In this document: in pieces, positions 35,186 to 44,023 of the stretch
Layout of the letters: each line of letters begins with the position of its first letter
How positions within the stretch are numbered: the first letter of the stretch is position 1
Source of the DNA: Aestuariicoccus sp032586235
Lineage (GTDB): Bacteria; Pseudomonadota; Alphaproteobacteria; Rhodobacterales; Rhodobacteraceae
Direction: 5' to 3'
Assembly (NCBI RefSeq): GCF_032586235.1
Contig: NZ_JAWHTD010000007.1
Span: 121,033 to 185,032 of the forward strand
Length of the DNA stretch: 64,000 bases
The notes under the pieces: model-generated
The model's database searches: none
Seen by the model: the letters and a program-made list of their open reading frames with translations, nothing else
Told to the model about the DNA's origin: nothing
Made by a program: the position numbers and the translations under genes

Positions 35186-36064
35186 ATGGAAATGTCCCAG
35201 ATTCGCTATGTGCTGGCCACCGCGCAGCACCTCAATTTCACCAAGGCCGCGCAGGAATGCGACGTCTCGCAGCCCGCCCTGACCAAGGGCATCAAGGCGC
35301 TGGAAAAAGAGCTGGGCGCAGAGGTCTTTCACCGCGAAGGCCGGCGCATCCTGCTCAGCGAATTCGGCCGGTCGATGCTGCCGCATCTGGAACATATCCT
35401 CGACGAGGCCGCTGCGACCCGCGCGCTGGCGCAGAACTTTCGCCTGCTGGAAAAGGTGCCGATCCGGCTGGGGGTGCTGTCGACCATCGGCCACCTGCGG
35501 CTGGCGCGGTTCCTGGCTGCGTTCGAGCGCGCGCACAAGGGGATGGAACTGGCCGTGCGCGAAGCCCCGGCGGCCGAGCTCAAGCGCCTGCTTGAGGACG
35601 ATGCGCTGGACGTGGTGGTGATGACGGTGGACGACGACACCGCCGAGCGGTTCCGCGTCCATCCGCTCTATTCGGAACGTTACGTGGTCGTCTTTCCGCC
35701 CGATCACCGGCTGGGGGCCACCAACGCGGTGCCGCTGGCGGACCTCTCGGGTGAACCTTACGTCGACCGGCTGGCCTGCGAGATGCGCGATACGGTGATG
35801 GCGGTCTGCGAGGCGCGGAACGTCGAACTTTACGCCCGCTTCCGGTCGGAACGCGAGGATTGGGTGCAGGCCATGGTGCTGGCCGGGATCGGCTGCGCCT
35901 TCATGCCCGAATATTCCGTCACCCTGCCCGGCCTGATCCAGCGCCCGCTGATCGAGCCAGAGGTCACCCGCCAGGTCGCCGCAGTGACCATGCCGGGGCG
36001 CAAGTTTCCCCCGGCGGTCGACGCGATGATGCGCGCCACGCGCAGCTTCGCCTGGCCGGGCTGA
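35186..36064 (+). CDS. LysR family transcriptional regulator
   Basis: 292 residues. The N-terminal winged helix is plain (FTKAAQECDVSQPALTKGIK, ALEKELGAEVFHREGRRI); the substrate-binding domain follows (ALDVVVMTVDDDTAERFRVH). It is the only plus-strand gene between recN and mraZ, placed between ftsA and ftsZ. Its stop is 3 bases from the ftsA stop. It probably controls the divergent DUF4242 gene; the ligand is unknown. Confidence 0.92.
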   Translation: MEMSQIRYVLATAQHLNFTKAAQECDVSQPALTKGIKALEKELGAEVFHREGRRILLSEFGRSMLPHLEHILDEAAATRALAQNFRLLEKVPIRLGVLSTIGHLRLARFLAAFERAHKGMELAVREAPAAELKRLLEDDALDVVVMTVDDDTAERFRVHPLYSERYVVVFPPDHRLGATNAVPLADLSGEPYVDRLACEMRDTVMAVCEARNVELYARFRSEREDWVQAMVLAGIGCAFMPEYSVTLPGLIQRPLIEPEVTRQVAAVTMPGRKFPPAVDAMMRATRSFAWPG

Positions 36065-36067
36065 GGC

Positions 36068-37399
36068 TTACCAGTTGTCGCGGAACCACTTGACCGCGCG
36101 GCGCAAGGACCGCGCCGGATAGCGGTCGACCGGGATCTCGAAATCCCACCATTCGTCCTGCGGATGCGCGGCGAAAAGGCAAAGCCCAACGGCGCTGGCA
36201 AAGCCCGGCCCGGTGGCCGCCTGCGGCAGGCCGTGCACCCGCAAGGGCCGCCCCAGCCGCACCTGCTGGCCCAGGATCTTCGACGCCAGCCCGTCCAGCC
36301 CGGGAATTTGCGAGCCCCCGCCCGTCAGCACGATCTGCTGGCTCGGCAGATGTTCGAACCCCGCCGCGTCGAGCCGCGCGCGCACGTCTTCGAGGATCTC
36401 CTCGACCCGGGGGCGCATGATGCCGATCAGCTCGGCCCGGCTGACGGTGCGGCGGTCGTGGTGCCAATCGCCGGTGTCGCCGCCGATCTCGATCATTTCG
36501 CGGTCGTCCATGCCGGTGGCAACGACGCCGCCATAGAATGTCTTGATCCGTTCGGCCATCGCCATGGGCACCTGCAGGCCCATCGAGATGTCGCCGGTCA
36601 CGTGATCGCCGCCCAGGCGCACCGCATCGGCATAGATCATGTGCTTTTTCATGAAGATCGACACGCCGGTCGCGCCGCCGCCCATGTCGATGCAGGCCGC
36701 GCCCAGTTCCTGCTCGTCCTCGACCAGCGCCGAGATGCCGCTGACATAGGCGCTGCTGGCGATCCCCGCGAGTTCAAGATCGCAGCGCTTCACGCAATGC
36801 GCCAGATTCTGGATCGCCATGTGGTCGACCGTCAGCATGTGCATGTCGGTCGCCAGCGTCTGGCCGATCTGCCCGCGCGGATCGCTCAGCCCCGACCGGT
36901 GATCCAGCGCGAAGTTCACCGGCTGCGCGTGCAGCACCTCGCGCCCCTCGCCGAAATCCGGCACGTCGCAGGCCGACAGCACCCGTGCCACGTCCTGTTC
37001 GTCGACCGTGACGCCCGCGATATCCACCTGCCCCGCCAGACCGTAACTGCGCGGGCCGGCGCCCGAGAAACAGGCGATCACGTGGTCGACCCGGATGCCG
37101 GCCATCTTCTGGGCCGCCTGCACCGCGGTGCGGATCGCGCGCTCGGTCTCGCCCATGGCCTCGATCTCGCCAAAGCGCACGCCGCGCGACCGCGTGGTCG
37201 CGGCCCCGATCACCCGAAAGCCCGATTGCCCGGCCAGCGACCCGACGCCGTCGTCAAAGCCGCCGTCGGTGCCGTCGAAGCGCAGCACCAGGCAGGCGAT
37301 CTTGGAACTGCCCACATCCAGGATCGCGATGACCCCCCGTTGCATCGCCGCGCGGCGCATGTTGCGCATCGCGCGCTGGGATTCGTAGAGCTCGATCAT
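36068..37399 (-). CDS. ftsA: Cell division protein FtsA
   Basis: 443 residues from ATG 37399 (MIELYESQRAMRNM). The actin-like phosphate-binding motifs are present (IAILDVGSSKIACLVL; ACIDMGGGATGVSIF; QQIVLTGGGSQIPGLD). It anchors FtsZ filaments to the membrane. The C-terminus (SLRRAVKWFRDNW) is an amphipathic helix, as expected for membrane targeting. The start shares one base with the ftsQ stop (TAATG). Confidence 0.97.
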   Translation of the reverse strand: MIELYESQRAMRNMRRAAMQRGVIAILDVGSSKIACLVLRFDGTDGGFDDGVGSLAGQSGFRVIGAATTRSRGVRFGEIEAMGETERAIRTAVQAAQKMAGIRVDHVIACFSGAGPRSYGLAGQVDIAGVTVDEQDVARVLSACDVPDFGEGREVLHAQPVNFALDHRSGLSDPRGQIGQTLATDMHMLTVDHMAIQNLAHCVKRCDLELAGIASSAYVSGISALVEDEQELGAACIDMGGGATGVSIFMKKHMIYADAVRLGGDHVTGDISMGLQVPMAMAERIKTFYGGVVATGMDDREMIEIGGDTGDWHHDRRTVSRAELIGIMRPRVEEILEDVRARLDAAGFEHLPSQQIVLTGGGSQIPGLDGLASKILGQQVRLGRPLRVHGLPQAATGPGFASAVGLCLFAAHPQDEWWDFEIPVDRYPARSLRRAVKWFRDNW

Positions 37400-38307
37400 T
37401 ATTCTTCTTCTCCAACCTCTATCGCCTTGATACGCCACAATTCCTGCACCGCGTGATCCGTCAGCCGAATGGTCGGCCGCTGCGGCAGACGCAGATCGAC
37501 CCTCACCAGATCGCGCGCCAGCATGTCCACCGCCTGATCCATGGCGATGGCGCGCTCCAGCGCCTGCACCGCGCCGTCGGTGGGCAGCAGAATGCGCTGA
37601 CCTCGGTCCAGCACCACGTCCCAGCGCCGCTCGCCCATCCGCACCAGCCCGCGCAGCCGCGGCTGCAAGGGCCGCACCGCCCGCAAGAGCGCCAGCGCCT
37701 CGGGCACCGCAAGGTCGGCGCCGTCCCCGGCCACCACCGGCAGCTTGGGATGATCCGTCCGGCGCGCGGCCGGGCCCACCCGCACGCCCTCGCGGTCCAG
37801 CAGTTCCAGACCCGCCTCGTGCCGCCAGAGCAGCACCGGCACCCGCTCGGCCACATCGACCTGCAAAACCCCGCCCTGCCGGATCTTGAGCGACGCGGTC
37901 CGCACCGCGTCGAGCCCCACCACCGTCTCGCGCATGGCGTCGAGATCCAGATCGAACGAGCTGATCGGGAAATCCACCGACAGGATCTCGCGGATGTCCT
38001 CGGACACGCCGACGCCCGCACCCTCGATCGCCATCATGTTGACCATGAATTCCGGGCGCTGCTCGATCTGCGCGCGCATGTCCGACAGCATCAGGTTAAA
38101 GGCTTCTCGGTTCTCGGGCACCGAGGCCCACCAGGTCACCGCCCCGAAACCCAGCGCGCAGGGCAGACCCACCCGCAGCGCCAGCCGGAAAAGCGGCGTC
38201 AGCATCAGCCGCTCCAGCCGGTATTTCAGCCTCGAGGGCGCGGGATCGGCCCGCATCGTCGCGACAGTCTCGTCCGGGGTCCGGCCCGCGCGCGTCAGCG
38301 GTCGCAT
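37399..38307 (-). CDS. ftsQ: Cell division protein FtsQ
   Basis: 302 residues from ATG 38307 (MRPLTRAGRTPDETVATMRA). Cytoplasmic basic tail, one membrane helix (LALRVGLPCALGFGAVTWWA), then POTRA (FPISSFDLDLDAMRETVVGL) and the FtsQ beta domain. It links FtsL/FtsB and the septal synthase to early divisome proteins. Its start overlaps the ddl end by 13 bases; an ATG at 38334 is an alternative. Confidence 0.94.
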   Translation of the reverse strand: MRPLTRAGRTPDETVATMRADPAPSRLKYRLERLMLTPLFRLALRVGLPCALGFGAVTWWASVPENREAFNLMLSDMRAQIEQRPEFMVNMMAIEGAGVGVSEDIREILSVDFPISSFDLDLDAMRETVVGLDAVRTASLKIRQGGVLQVDVAERVPVLLWRHEAGLELLDREGVRVGPAARRTDHPKLPVVAGDGADLAVPEALALLRAVRPLQPRLRGLVRMGERRWDVVLDRGQRILLPTDGAVQALERAIAMDQAVDMLARDLVRVDLRLPQRPTIRLTDHAVQELWRIKAIEVGEEE

Positions 38308-39209
38308 GAGGCGTCCTCCACCATCCAGGCGCACATCTCGCCGAAGGGAATGCCGGCGTGTTCGCCCTGCTCGGGCGACAGCGACGTGGGCGTCATGCCC
38401 GGCTGGGTGTTGGTCTCGAGCAGGATCAGCCCGTCCAGCCCGCGCGCCTCGTCCCAGCGGAAATCGGTGCGCGACACGCCCCGGCAGCCCAGCGCGTGAT
38501 GCGCGCGCAGCGCGTAATCCAGACAGGCGGCGGTGATCTCTTCGGGCAGTTCGGCCGGGATCACGTGGCGCGACCCGCCGGGCTTGTATTTCGCGTCGTA
38601 ATCGTACCAGCCCGTGGTCAGGATATCCGTCACTCCCAGCGCCCGGTCGCCCATGACGGTCGTGGTCAGCTCGCGCCCCGGCGCGTAGGTCTCGACCATC
38701 ACGATCTCGGGCATGTCGTCCGACAGCTGCGGCGGCCCGTTCGCGGCCTCCTGCACCAGGTAGACCCCGACGCTCGATCCTTCGTTGTTGGGTTTGACCA
38801 CATAGGGCGGCGGCATCACATGCCGCGCGCGCACATGATCACGCGGGGCCAGCACGCTTTCGACCACCGGCAGCCCCGCCGCGCGGTACACCTGTTTAGA
38901 GCGTTCCTTGTCCATCGCCAGCGCCGAGGCCAGAACCCCCGAATGCGTGTACGGCAGGCGCAGCCATTCCAGCAGCCCCTGCACGCAGCCATCCTCGCCC
39001 CAGCGGCCATGCAGCGCGTTGAACACCACATCGGGCGCCAGCGCGGTCAGCACCTGCGCCAGATCCGGGCCGGCATCGACCTCGGTCACGTCAAATCCCT
39101 GATCCCTCAAAGCAGCGGCGCATTCACGCCCAGAGCTCAGCGACACCTCTCGCTCGGCCGAGGCGCCGCCCATCAAAACCGCCACTTTTTGGGCTGCCCT
39201 GCTCGACAT
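38295..39209 (-). CDS. ddl: D-alanine--D-alanine ligase
   Basis: 304 residues from ATG 39209 (MSSRAAQKVAVLMGGASAER); an in-frame ATG at 39227 would add six residues. ATP-grasp motifs: HGRWGEDGCVQGLLE, YVVKPNNEGSSVGVYLV, and GLILLETNTQPGMTPTSL with the metal-binding Glu and Asn. It makes the D-Ala-D-Ala end of the peptidoglycan stem peptide. Lies between murB and ftsQ as usual. Confidence 0.96.
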   Translation of the reverse strand: MSSRAAQKVAVLMGGASAEREVSLSSGRECAAALRDQGFDVTEVDAGPDLAQVLTALAPDVVFNALHGRWGEDGCVQGLLEWLRLPYTHSGVLASALAMDKERSKQVYRAAGLPVVESVLAPRDHVRARHVMPPPYVVKPNNEGSSVGVYLVQEAANGPPQLSDDMPEIVMVETYAPGRELTTTVMGDRALGVTDILTTGWYDYDAKYKPGGSRHVIPAELPEEITAACLDYALRAHHALGCRGVSRTDFRWDEARGLDGLILLETNTQPGMTPTSLSPEQGEHAGIPFGEMCAWMVEDASCDR

Positions 39210-39296
39210 CCCAAAACCGCCTATCATGTGCCGGGGCTGAGGCCCCTTGTTATTGGATGCGGCCTGCCTGTGGCCGCGGAGGGGCGTTTTCCGCCC

Positions 39297-40226
39297 TCAT
39301 TCTGCGGCGGGTTCCCCCACGCGCATAATTTCCCACTCTAACGTTATTCCGCTGTGTTGGAAAACCTTTTTTCGCACCGATTCGCCCAGTTGTTCCAGAT
39401 CGTCGGCGGTGGCCTGCCCGGTGTTCACCAGAAAGTTGGAATGCTTGGGGCTCATCTGCGCGCCGCCGCGCGTGGCCCCTCGCATCCCGGCGTCGTCGAT
39501 CACCTTCCAGGCCTTCAGCTCGTGGCTGTCGTCGGCCCGTCCGGTGCTGGAAAAGCCCGCCGGATTGCGAAAGGTGCTGCCCGCCGTGCGGTCCTTGGTG
39601 GGCTGGGTTTCGTCGCGCTTTTTCAGCTGCGCCTCCATCCGGTCGGCCAGCGCCTGCGGATCGCCCGGCGCACCCTCGAAGGTGGCCTCGACCAGAACCC
39701 AGCCTTCGGGCAGATCGCTCTGACGGTAGCGAAAATTCAGGTCCTCGGCTTTCAGCTCCACCAGCTCGCCCGCCCGCGTGACCGCACGGGCGCTGACAAA
39801 GACATCCGCCACATAGGCGCCATAGCAGCCTGCGTTCATGCGCACCGCGCCGCCGATGCTGCCGGGGATGGTGCGCAGAAAGGTCAGGTCCACCCCCGCC
39901 TCCGCCGCACGCCGCGCCACATGCGCATCCAGCGCGGCAACACCGGCGGTGACCTTCGTGCCCTCGACCGAGATATGGTTGAACCCGCGCCCCATGCGGA
40001 TCACCACCGCGCGGATGCCGCCATCGCGCACGATGAGGTTGCTGCCCACACCCATCGGAAAGACCGGCACCGCCGGGTTAAGCGCCGCCATGAAGGCCTG
40101 CAGATCGGCCACGTCGGCCGGCTGGAACAGCCAGTCCGCCGGCCCGCCCACCCTGAGCCAGGTCAGATCGGACAGCGCCCGGTCCGGCGTCAACCGCCCG
40201 CGCACCTGAGGAAGGTCATAGGTCAT
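39297..40226 (-). CDS. murB: UDP-N-acetylenolpyruvoylglucosamine reductase
   Basis: 309 residues, type II MurB. FAD-binding motifs LTWLRVGGPADWLFQPAD, PMGVGSNLIVRDGG and IPGSIGGAVRMNAGCYG are clear; the catalytic Ser is in KDRTAGSTFRNP. It makes UDP-MurNAc. In related genomes murC stands directly upstream; here a repeat element and murD do. Confidence 0.97.
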   Translation of the reverse strand: MTYDLPQVRGRLTPDRALSDLTWLRVGGPADWLFQPADVADLQAFMAALNPAVPVFPMGVGSNLIVRDGGIRAVVIRMGRGFNHISVEGTKVTAGVAALDAHVARRAAEAGVDLTFLRTIPGSIGGAVRMNAGCYGAYVADVFVSARAVTRAGELVELKAEDLNFRYRQSDLPEGWVLVEATFEGAPGDPQALADRMEAQLKKRDETQPTKDRTAGSTFRNPAGFSSTGRADDSHELKAWKVIDDAGMRGATRGGAQMSPKHSNFLVNTGQATADDLEQLGESVRKKVFQHSGITLEWEIMRVGEPAAE

Positions 40227-40591
40227 GGGCCTCTGCTATTGCGCGGGGGCGGTGGAGGCAAGGGGCCGGTGCTGTGGCAGGCAATTCCGCGCCCGCAAGT
40301 CCCGGAATAAAGGCCGCCGCGACCGGCGCCTGCCCGTGGGGTGGCGCAGCTACCTGTGTTCAGTGCGCTTTATCCCCACCAAGTCATCGCAATGAACGAT
40401 CGGCGCGCCAACACCAGCCAAAGCGCCAGCCCGCCGGGACGGGCAGGCGCTGGTCGCGGCGGCCTTCGGCCTTGATTCCGCGACTTGGGGGCGACTCGAA
40501 CTGACTATGCCGAAATCAAATTTAAACCAACCTAAACAACATCTTAAACGTCATAACCACTGCCCAATTGTTTCGCGCGCGAAACATTGCG
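40227..40591. other. Junction where ftsW-murG-murC would be expected
   Basis: 365 bases between the murD stop and the murB start with no open frame of note. It is occupied mostly by palindromic element copy 2 (40316-40460). The 90 bases nearest murD are AT-rich (AAATCAAATTTAAACCAACC near 40516) and may hold a promoter for murB on the minus strand. Confidence 0.6.
40316..40460. repeat. Palindromic dispersed element, copy 2 (145 bp)
   Basis: Inverted 22-base ends at 40316-40337 and 40439-40460, one mismatch. The element is in opposite orientation to copy 1 at 26964-27107, and shares the interior GGGATAAAGCGC block and about 25 bases outside one end. It sits at the murD/murB junction. Confidence 0.85.
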
Positions 40592-41998
40592 TCAGCCTTG
40601 CTGACATTTCTCCACCGCGGCCATGAAATCCAGTCCCCGCTCTTCGAAATTGTCGTATTGATCGAAGCTCGCCGCTGCCGGGGCCAGCAGCACCGTGTCC
40701 CCGGGCTCGGCATCCGCCGCCGCGCGCGCCACCGCCGTGGCCATGTCGGTGCAGATCTCGGCCTCGACCCCCGCGCCCAGTTCCAGCGCAAAGCCCTGCG
40801 CCTCGCGCCCGATCACATAGGCCCGCGCCACGTGGCCCAGCCCCGGCGCCAGCGCGCCCAGCCCGCCCTCCTTCATCAGCCCGCCGCAGATCCAGCGGAT
40901 GCGCGGGAAGGCCAAAAGCGCCTTGAGCGCCGAATCCACATTCGTCGCCTTGCTGTCGTTGACAAAGCTCACCCCATCCCGCACGGCGACGATCTGGCTG
41001 CGGTGCGGCAGGCCCTGGAAACTGCGCAACCCCGCCTCGATCTGCCGCGGCGCCAGCCCCAGCGCCCGGCACGCGGCATAGGCCGCACAGGCGTTCTGAT
41101 GGTTGTGCGCCCCCGGCAGCCCGGCGATCTCGCGCAGGTCGATCGACGCCACCTGCCGCCCCTTGCGCCATTCGCTCAGGAACCCCTTGCGCGCAAAGAC
41201 CACCCAGCCCGGTCCGCCCAGCTTCTGCCCCGAGGACACCCGGATCACCCGGTCGTCCCCCGGCCCCTCGCTTAGCTGGCCGGCCAGGAACCGCCCCTCG
41301 GGCTCGTCCACGCCGATCACAGCGCGATCCGGCCCGCCCTCGGCAAAGAGCCGCCGTTTCGCCGCGAAATACCCCCCCAGCCCGCCGTGCCGGTCCAGAT
41401 GATCGGGGCTGAGGTTGGTAAAGACCGCCACATCCGGCGTCAGGCTGCGCGCCAACTCGGTCTGATAGGACGACAGCTCCAGCACCACCACCCCGCCGTC
41501 CCCCGGCGGGTCGATATCCAGCACCCCGCGCCCGATATTGCCCGCCAGCTGGCTCTCGCGGCCCGCCGCCGTCAGCACGTGATGGATCAGCGCCGAGGTG
41601 GTCGACTTGCCGTTCGACCCCGTCACCGCAATCACCTTGGGCGCGACGTCGAACCGCTCCCACGCGCCATCACCCAGCGAGCGGAAGAAAAGCCCGATGT
41701 CGTTGTCCACGGGCACCCCGGCCGCCTGCGCGGCGGCGACCACCGGGTTGGGCGCGGGATAAAGATGCGGGATCCCTGGGCTCACGATCAGCGCCGCCAC
41801 CTCGTCAAAGGCCCCGGCCCGGCTCAGGTCCCTTACCGCGAAACCCTCGGCCTCGGCGGCGTCCCGGGCCCGCGGCGTGTCGTCCCAGACGACCACATCC
41901 GCGCCGCCCGCGCCCAAGGCCCGCGCCGCAGACAACCCCGACCGGCCAAGCCCCAGCACAGCCACCGTGCGGCCTTCGTATCCCCGAACCTCGATCAT
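40592..41998 (-). CDS. murD: UDP-N-acetylmuramoylalanine--D-glutamate ligase
   Basis: 468 residues. VAVLGLGRSGLSAARAL is the N-terminal nucleotide-binding loop, VTGSNGKSTTSALIHHV the Mur-ligase P-loop, NLSPDHLDRHGGLGGYFAAK the central motif, and GLPHRSQIVAVRDGVSFVND the C-terminal part. It adds D-Glu to UDP-MurNAc-L-Ala in the cytoplasm. Its 3' neighbour should be ftsW but is the repeat element. Confidence 0.97.
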   Translation of the reverse strand: MIEVRGYEGRTVAVLGLGRSGLSAARALGAGGADVVVWDDTPRARDAAEAEGFAVRDLSRAGAFDEVAALIVSPGIPHLYPAPNPVVAAAQAAGVPVDNDIGLFFRSLGDGAWERFDVAPKVIAVTGSNGKSTTSALIHHVLTAAGRESQLAGNIGRGVLDIDPPGDGGVVVLELSSYQTELARSLTPDVAVFTNLSPDHLDRHGGLGGYFAAKRRLFAEGGPDRAVIGVDEPEGRFLAGQLSEGPGDDRVIRVSSGQKLGGPGWVVFARKGFLSEWRKGRQVASIDLREIAGLPGAHNHQNACAAYAACRALGLAPRQIEAGLRSFQGLPHRSQIVAVRDGVSFVNDSKATNVDSALKALLAFPRIRWICGGLMKEGGLGALAPGLGHVARAYVIGREAQGFALELGAGVEAEICTDMATAVARAAADAEPGDTVLLAPAAASFDQYDNFEERGLDFMAAVEKCQQG

Positions 41999-42058
41999 CC
42001 GCCGCCCCCTTGCCGCTGGCGCTCAGGATTAGCGCATCCTGCCGCCGGAGCAAGGGGC

Positions 42059-42493
42059 TCAGGCCGCCAGCAGCAGCACGATCAGTCCGGCCAGCCCCCA
42101 AAACGACAACAGCGGCAGCACGATCCAGTAATCGCGCTCTTTTCTCAGCTCCCACCCGTCAGCCGACCGCGCCGCCCAGACGGCGGCCAGAGAGGTCAGC
42201 GGCCAATAGCAGGTGATCCCCAGCGCCGCGGCCAGCACAAGCGCGCCCCAGCCGAACCCGAACGCGTGGCCCCAAAGCCCCAGGGCCAGCAGCGGCGTAT
42301 AGAGCACCAGATCGGCAAAGGCGAAGGCCCACCAAAAGGCCACCCCCACCTCGGTGATCTGCGATGCGGGCTCTTGCGTGCCCCACCGCACGCCCAGGTC
42401 GTAGCGCAATGCCGGCAGGCATTGCGCCCAGATCAGATACAGCACAAGCGCCCATCCCGGCCCCTGTATCAGCCAAAATCCGAATTCTGCCAT
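42059..42493 (-). CDS. Membrane protein inside dcw cluster, unknown
   Basis: 144 residues with about four hydrophobic helices (GWALVLYLIWAQCLPAL, FWWAFAFADLVLYTPLLALG, ALVLAAALGITCYWPLTSLA, YWIVLPLLSFWGLAGLIVLL). I do not recognise the family. It lies between the FrhB-like gene and murD, 60 bp upstream of the murD start, in the same direction. Confidence 0.75.
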   Translation of the reverse strand: MAEFGFWLIQGPGWALVLYLIWAQCLPALRYDLGVRWGTQEPASQITEVGVAFWWAFAFADLVLYTPLLALGLWGHAFGFGWGALVLAAALGITCYWPLTSLAAVWAARSADGWELRKERDYWIVLPLLSFWGLAGLIVLLLAA

Positions 42494-42561
42494 GGCGCGC
42501 CCTCTTGCGATCTTCTGTCCGAAAGGATGCCACTTTCAAAGATCGGGCGCCTTGCGCCGGG

Positions 42562-43785
42562 TCAAGAGCCGCGGTTTTCGCCCTCGCCCGGGCGCAGACC
42601 ATAGCGCGCCGCCAGCCTCCAGACATGCCCCGGCACCATGTTCTTGATCCGCGCCGGATGGGCGCGCCGCAGATGCAGCACCGTCTCGATCGCCTTCATC
42701 TCGACCCTCGCCCGGGCGAACTCCAGCCCCCGCGGCCCCGTGCGCGGCTGCAGCCAGGCCACGATGGGCCGCACCCAATCCGGCATCCGCCGCAACGGCA
42801 GCCCGCCCGCCGCACGCTCGGTATTGGCCAGAAACCCCTTCACCGCCGCGTCGCGCCGCCCCTTGTCGGTCAGCGCCCGCACCGCCACCCTGTCGCCCAG
42901 CCGCCCCAGCACTTCGGCCCCGCGCGCATTGCGAACGATCAGCCACTGATCCCCGTCGCCACCCATATAGCCCACCGTGATATCCGCCAGCCGGTTGGTG
43001 TAATCGACGCAAGTCTTGCAGGTCATCGGAAAGAAATCCGCCGGCAGATCGCTCAGCGGCAGCTTAAGGAACGGGATGAAACGCGGCTTGCGCCCGTCGT
43101 CAAAGCGCAGCTCGACCCGGTAATCGGCCCGGAACTCCAGATAGGAAATCGTCTCGGGCCGCGGGTCCAGCCGCTCCAGAAACCGGTGAAACCGGTCCGT
43201 GGTGGTGTTGTCCGAACAGGGCGTGCCGATCACCGTGATCGCCTCGAACCCCAGCTCCGCCTCCAGCGCCCGCAGCGCATGGACCTGGCAGGGGATACCC
43301 ACCACCGCGATGCGCCGATACCCCGCCGCCCGCGCCGGCTCCAGCAGCGCCAAAAGCGGCGAAAACCCCATGCGCATGCCTCGGCAGCGCGCCATGTCGT
43401 CGGGGTCGGTCACGATCACCGGCATGGGCTTCCAGCGGTCCTCCGGGTCGGGCGCGGTCGCCAGCACCGCCTCCACCGCCCCGCTGCGCAAAAGCTCCGC
43501 CGCCAGCGCCGTGGTCAGCCCGCTCCATTGCGCCCCCTCCGCCGCCGGCTCCAGCCGCGCCCGCAGCATCGCCCTTGTGACACCAAAGAACGCCTCGTCG
43601 CCCTCACCGGCGACCCGCCCATGCACCGCGCGCTCGAGCCCATCGTAATCCGGCTGGATGAACTGACAGGCGCGCCCGCACGCCTTGCCATCGCCGATCC
43701 GCGAAAGACCGCAATCGGTGCAGAGCCCGGGCCTCGGCGCCCCCCCGATCCGGGGCGCCGCCAATCCCACGCGCGATCCATCCAT
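42562..43785 (-). CDS. FrhB/BciB-like protein (coenzyme F420 hydrogenase beta-subunit family)
   Basis: 407 residues from ATG 43785, with GGAG upstream. Cysteine motifs CTDCGLSRIGDGKACGRACQ near the N-terminus and MTCKTCVDYTNRLADITVGY in the middle match the FrhB C-terminal family, which includes BciB, the ferredoxin-dependent 8-vinyl reductase of (bacterio)chlorophyll synthesis, as well as F420-dependent enzymes. The family binds iron-sulphur clusters and flavin. GIPCQVHALRALE is another shared block. A chlorophyll role is possible but there is no other photosynthesis gene in the window. It sits between mraY and murD. Confidence 0.82.
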   Translation of the reverse strand: MDGSRVGLAAPRIGGAPRPGLCTDCGLSRIGDGKACGRACQFIQPDYDGLERAVHGRVAGEGDEAFFGVTRAMLRARLEPAAEGAQWSGLTTALAAELLRSGAVEAVLATAPDPEDRWKPMPVIVTDPDDMARCRGMRMGFSPLLALLEPARAAGYRRIAVVGIPCQVHALRALEAELGFEAITVIGTPCSDNTTTDRFHRFLERLDPRPETISYLEFRADYRVELRFDDGRKPRFIPFLKLPLSDLPADFFPMTCKTCVDYTNRLADITVGYMGGDGDQWLIVRNARGAEVLGRLGDRVAVRALTDKGRRDAAVKGFLANTERAAGGLPLRRMPDWVRPIVAWLQPRTGPRGLEFARARVEMKAIETVLHLRRAHPARIKNMVPGHVWRLAARYGLRPGEGENRGS

Positions 43786-43847
43786 AGCCGTCACTCCAGG
43801 TTGACATGTCAACCCAGACTGACACATCCTGCCCGAACAGACCACAT

Positions 43848-43885
43848 CTTCTTCTTGGCAAAAATACTCCCGCCGGAGGCTCCCT
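43848..43885. repeat. Dispersed 3'-flank motif
   Basis: CTTCTTCTTGGCAAAAATAC followed by TCCCGCCGGAGGCTCCC, upstream of the FrhB-like gene and 140 bases past the mraY stop. Same core as 48044 and, inverted, as 15920-15945. Confidence 0.7.
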
Positions 43886-44023
43886 CACCCGCCACCCGCG
43901 CCGCGGACCCGAAAACCGGGGCCCGAACCCGCGCACAAGCAAACCCGAGGACGGCGCGCGCAGCGCAGAGGACGAGATATAAAGCGCGCGGAACGCGCAC
44001 ATCATACCAGCCTCACGGTCGGT

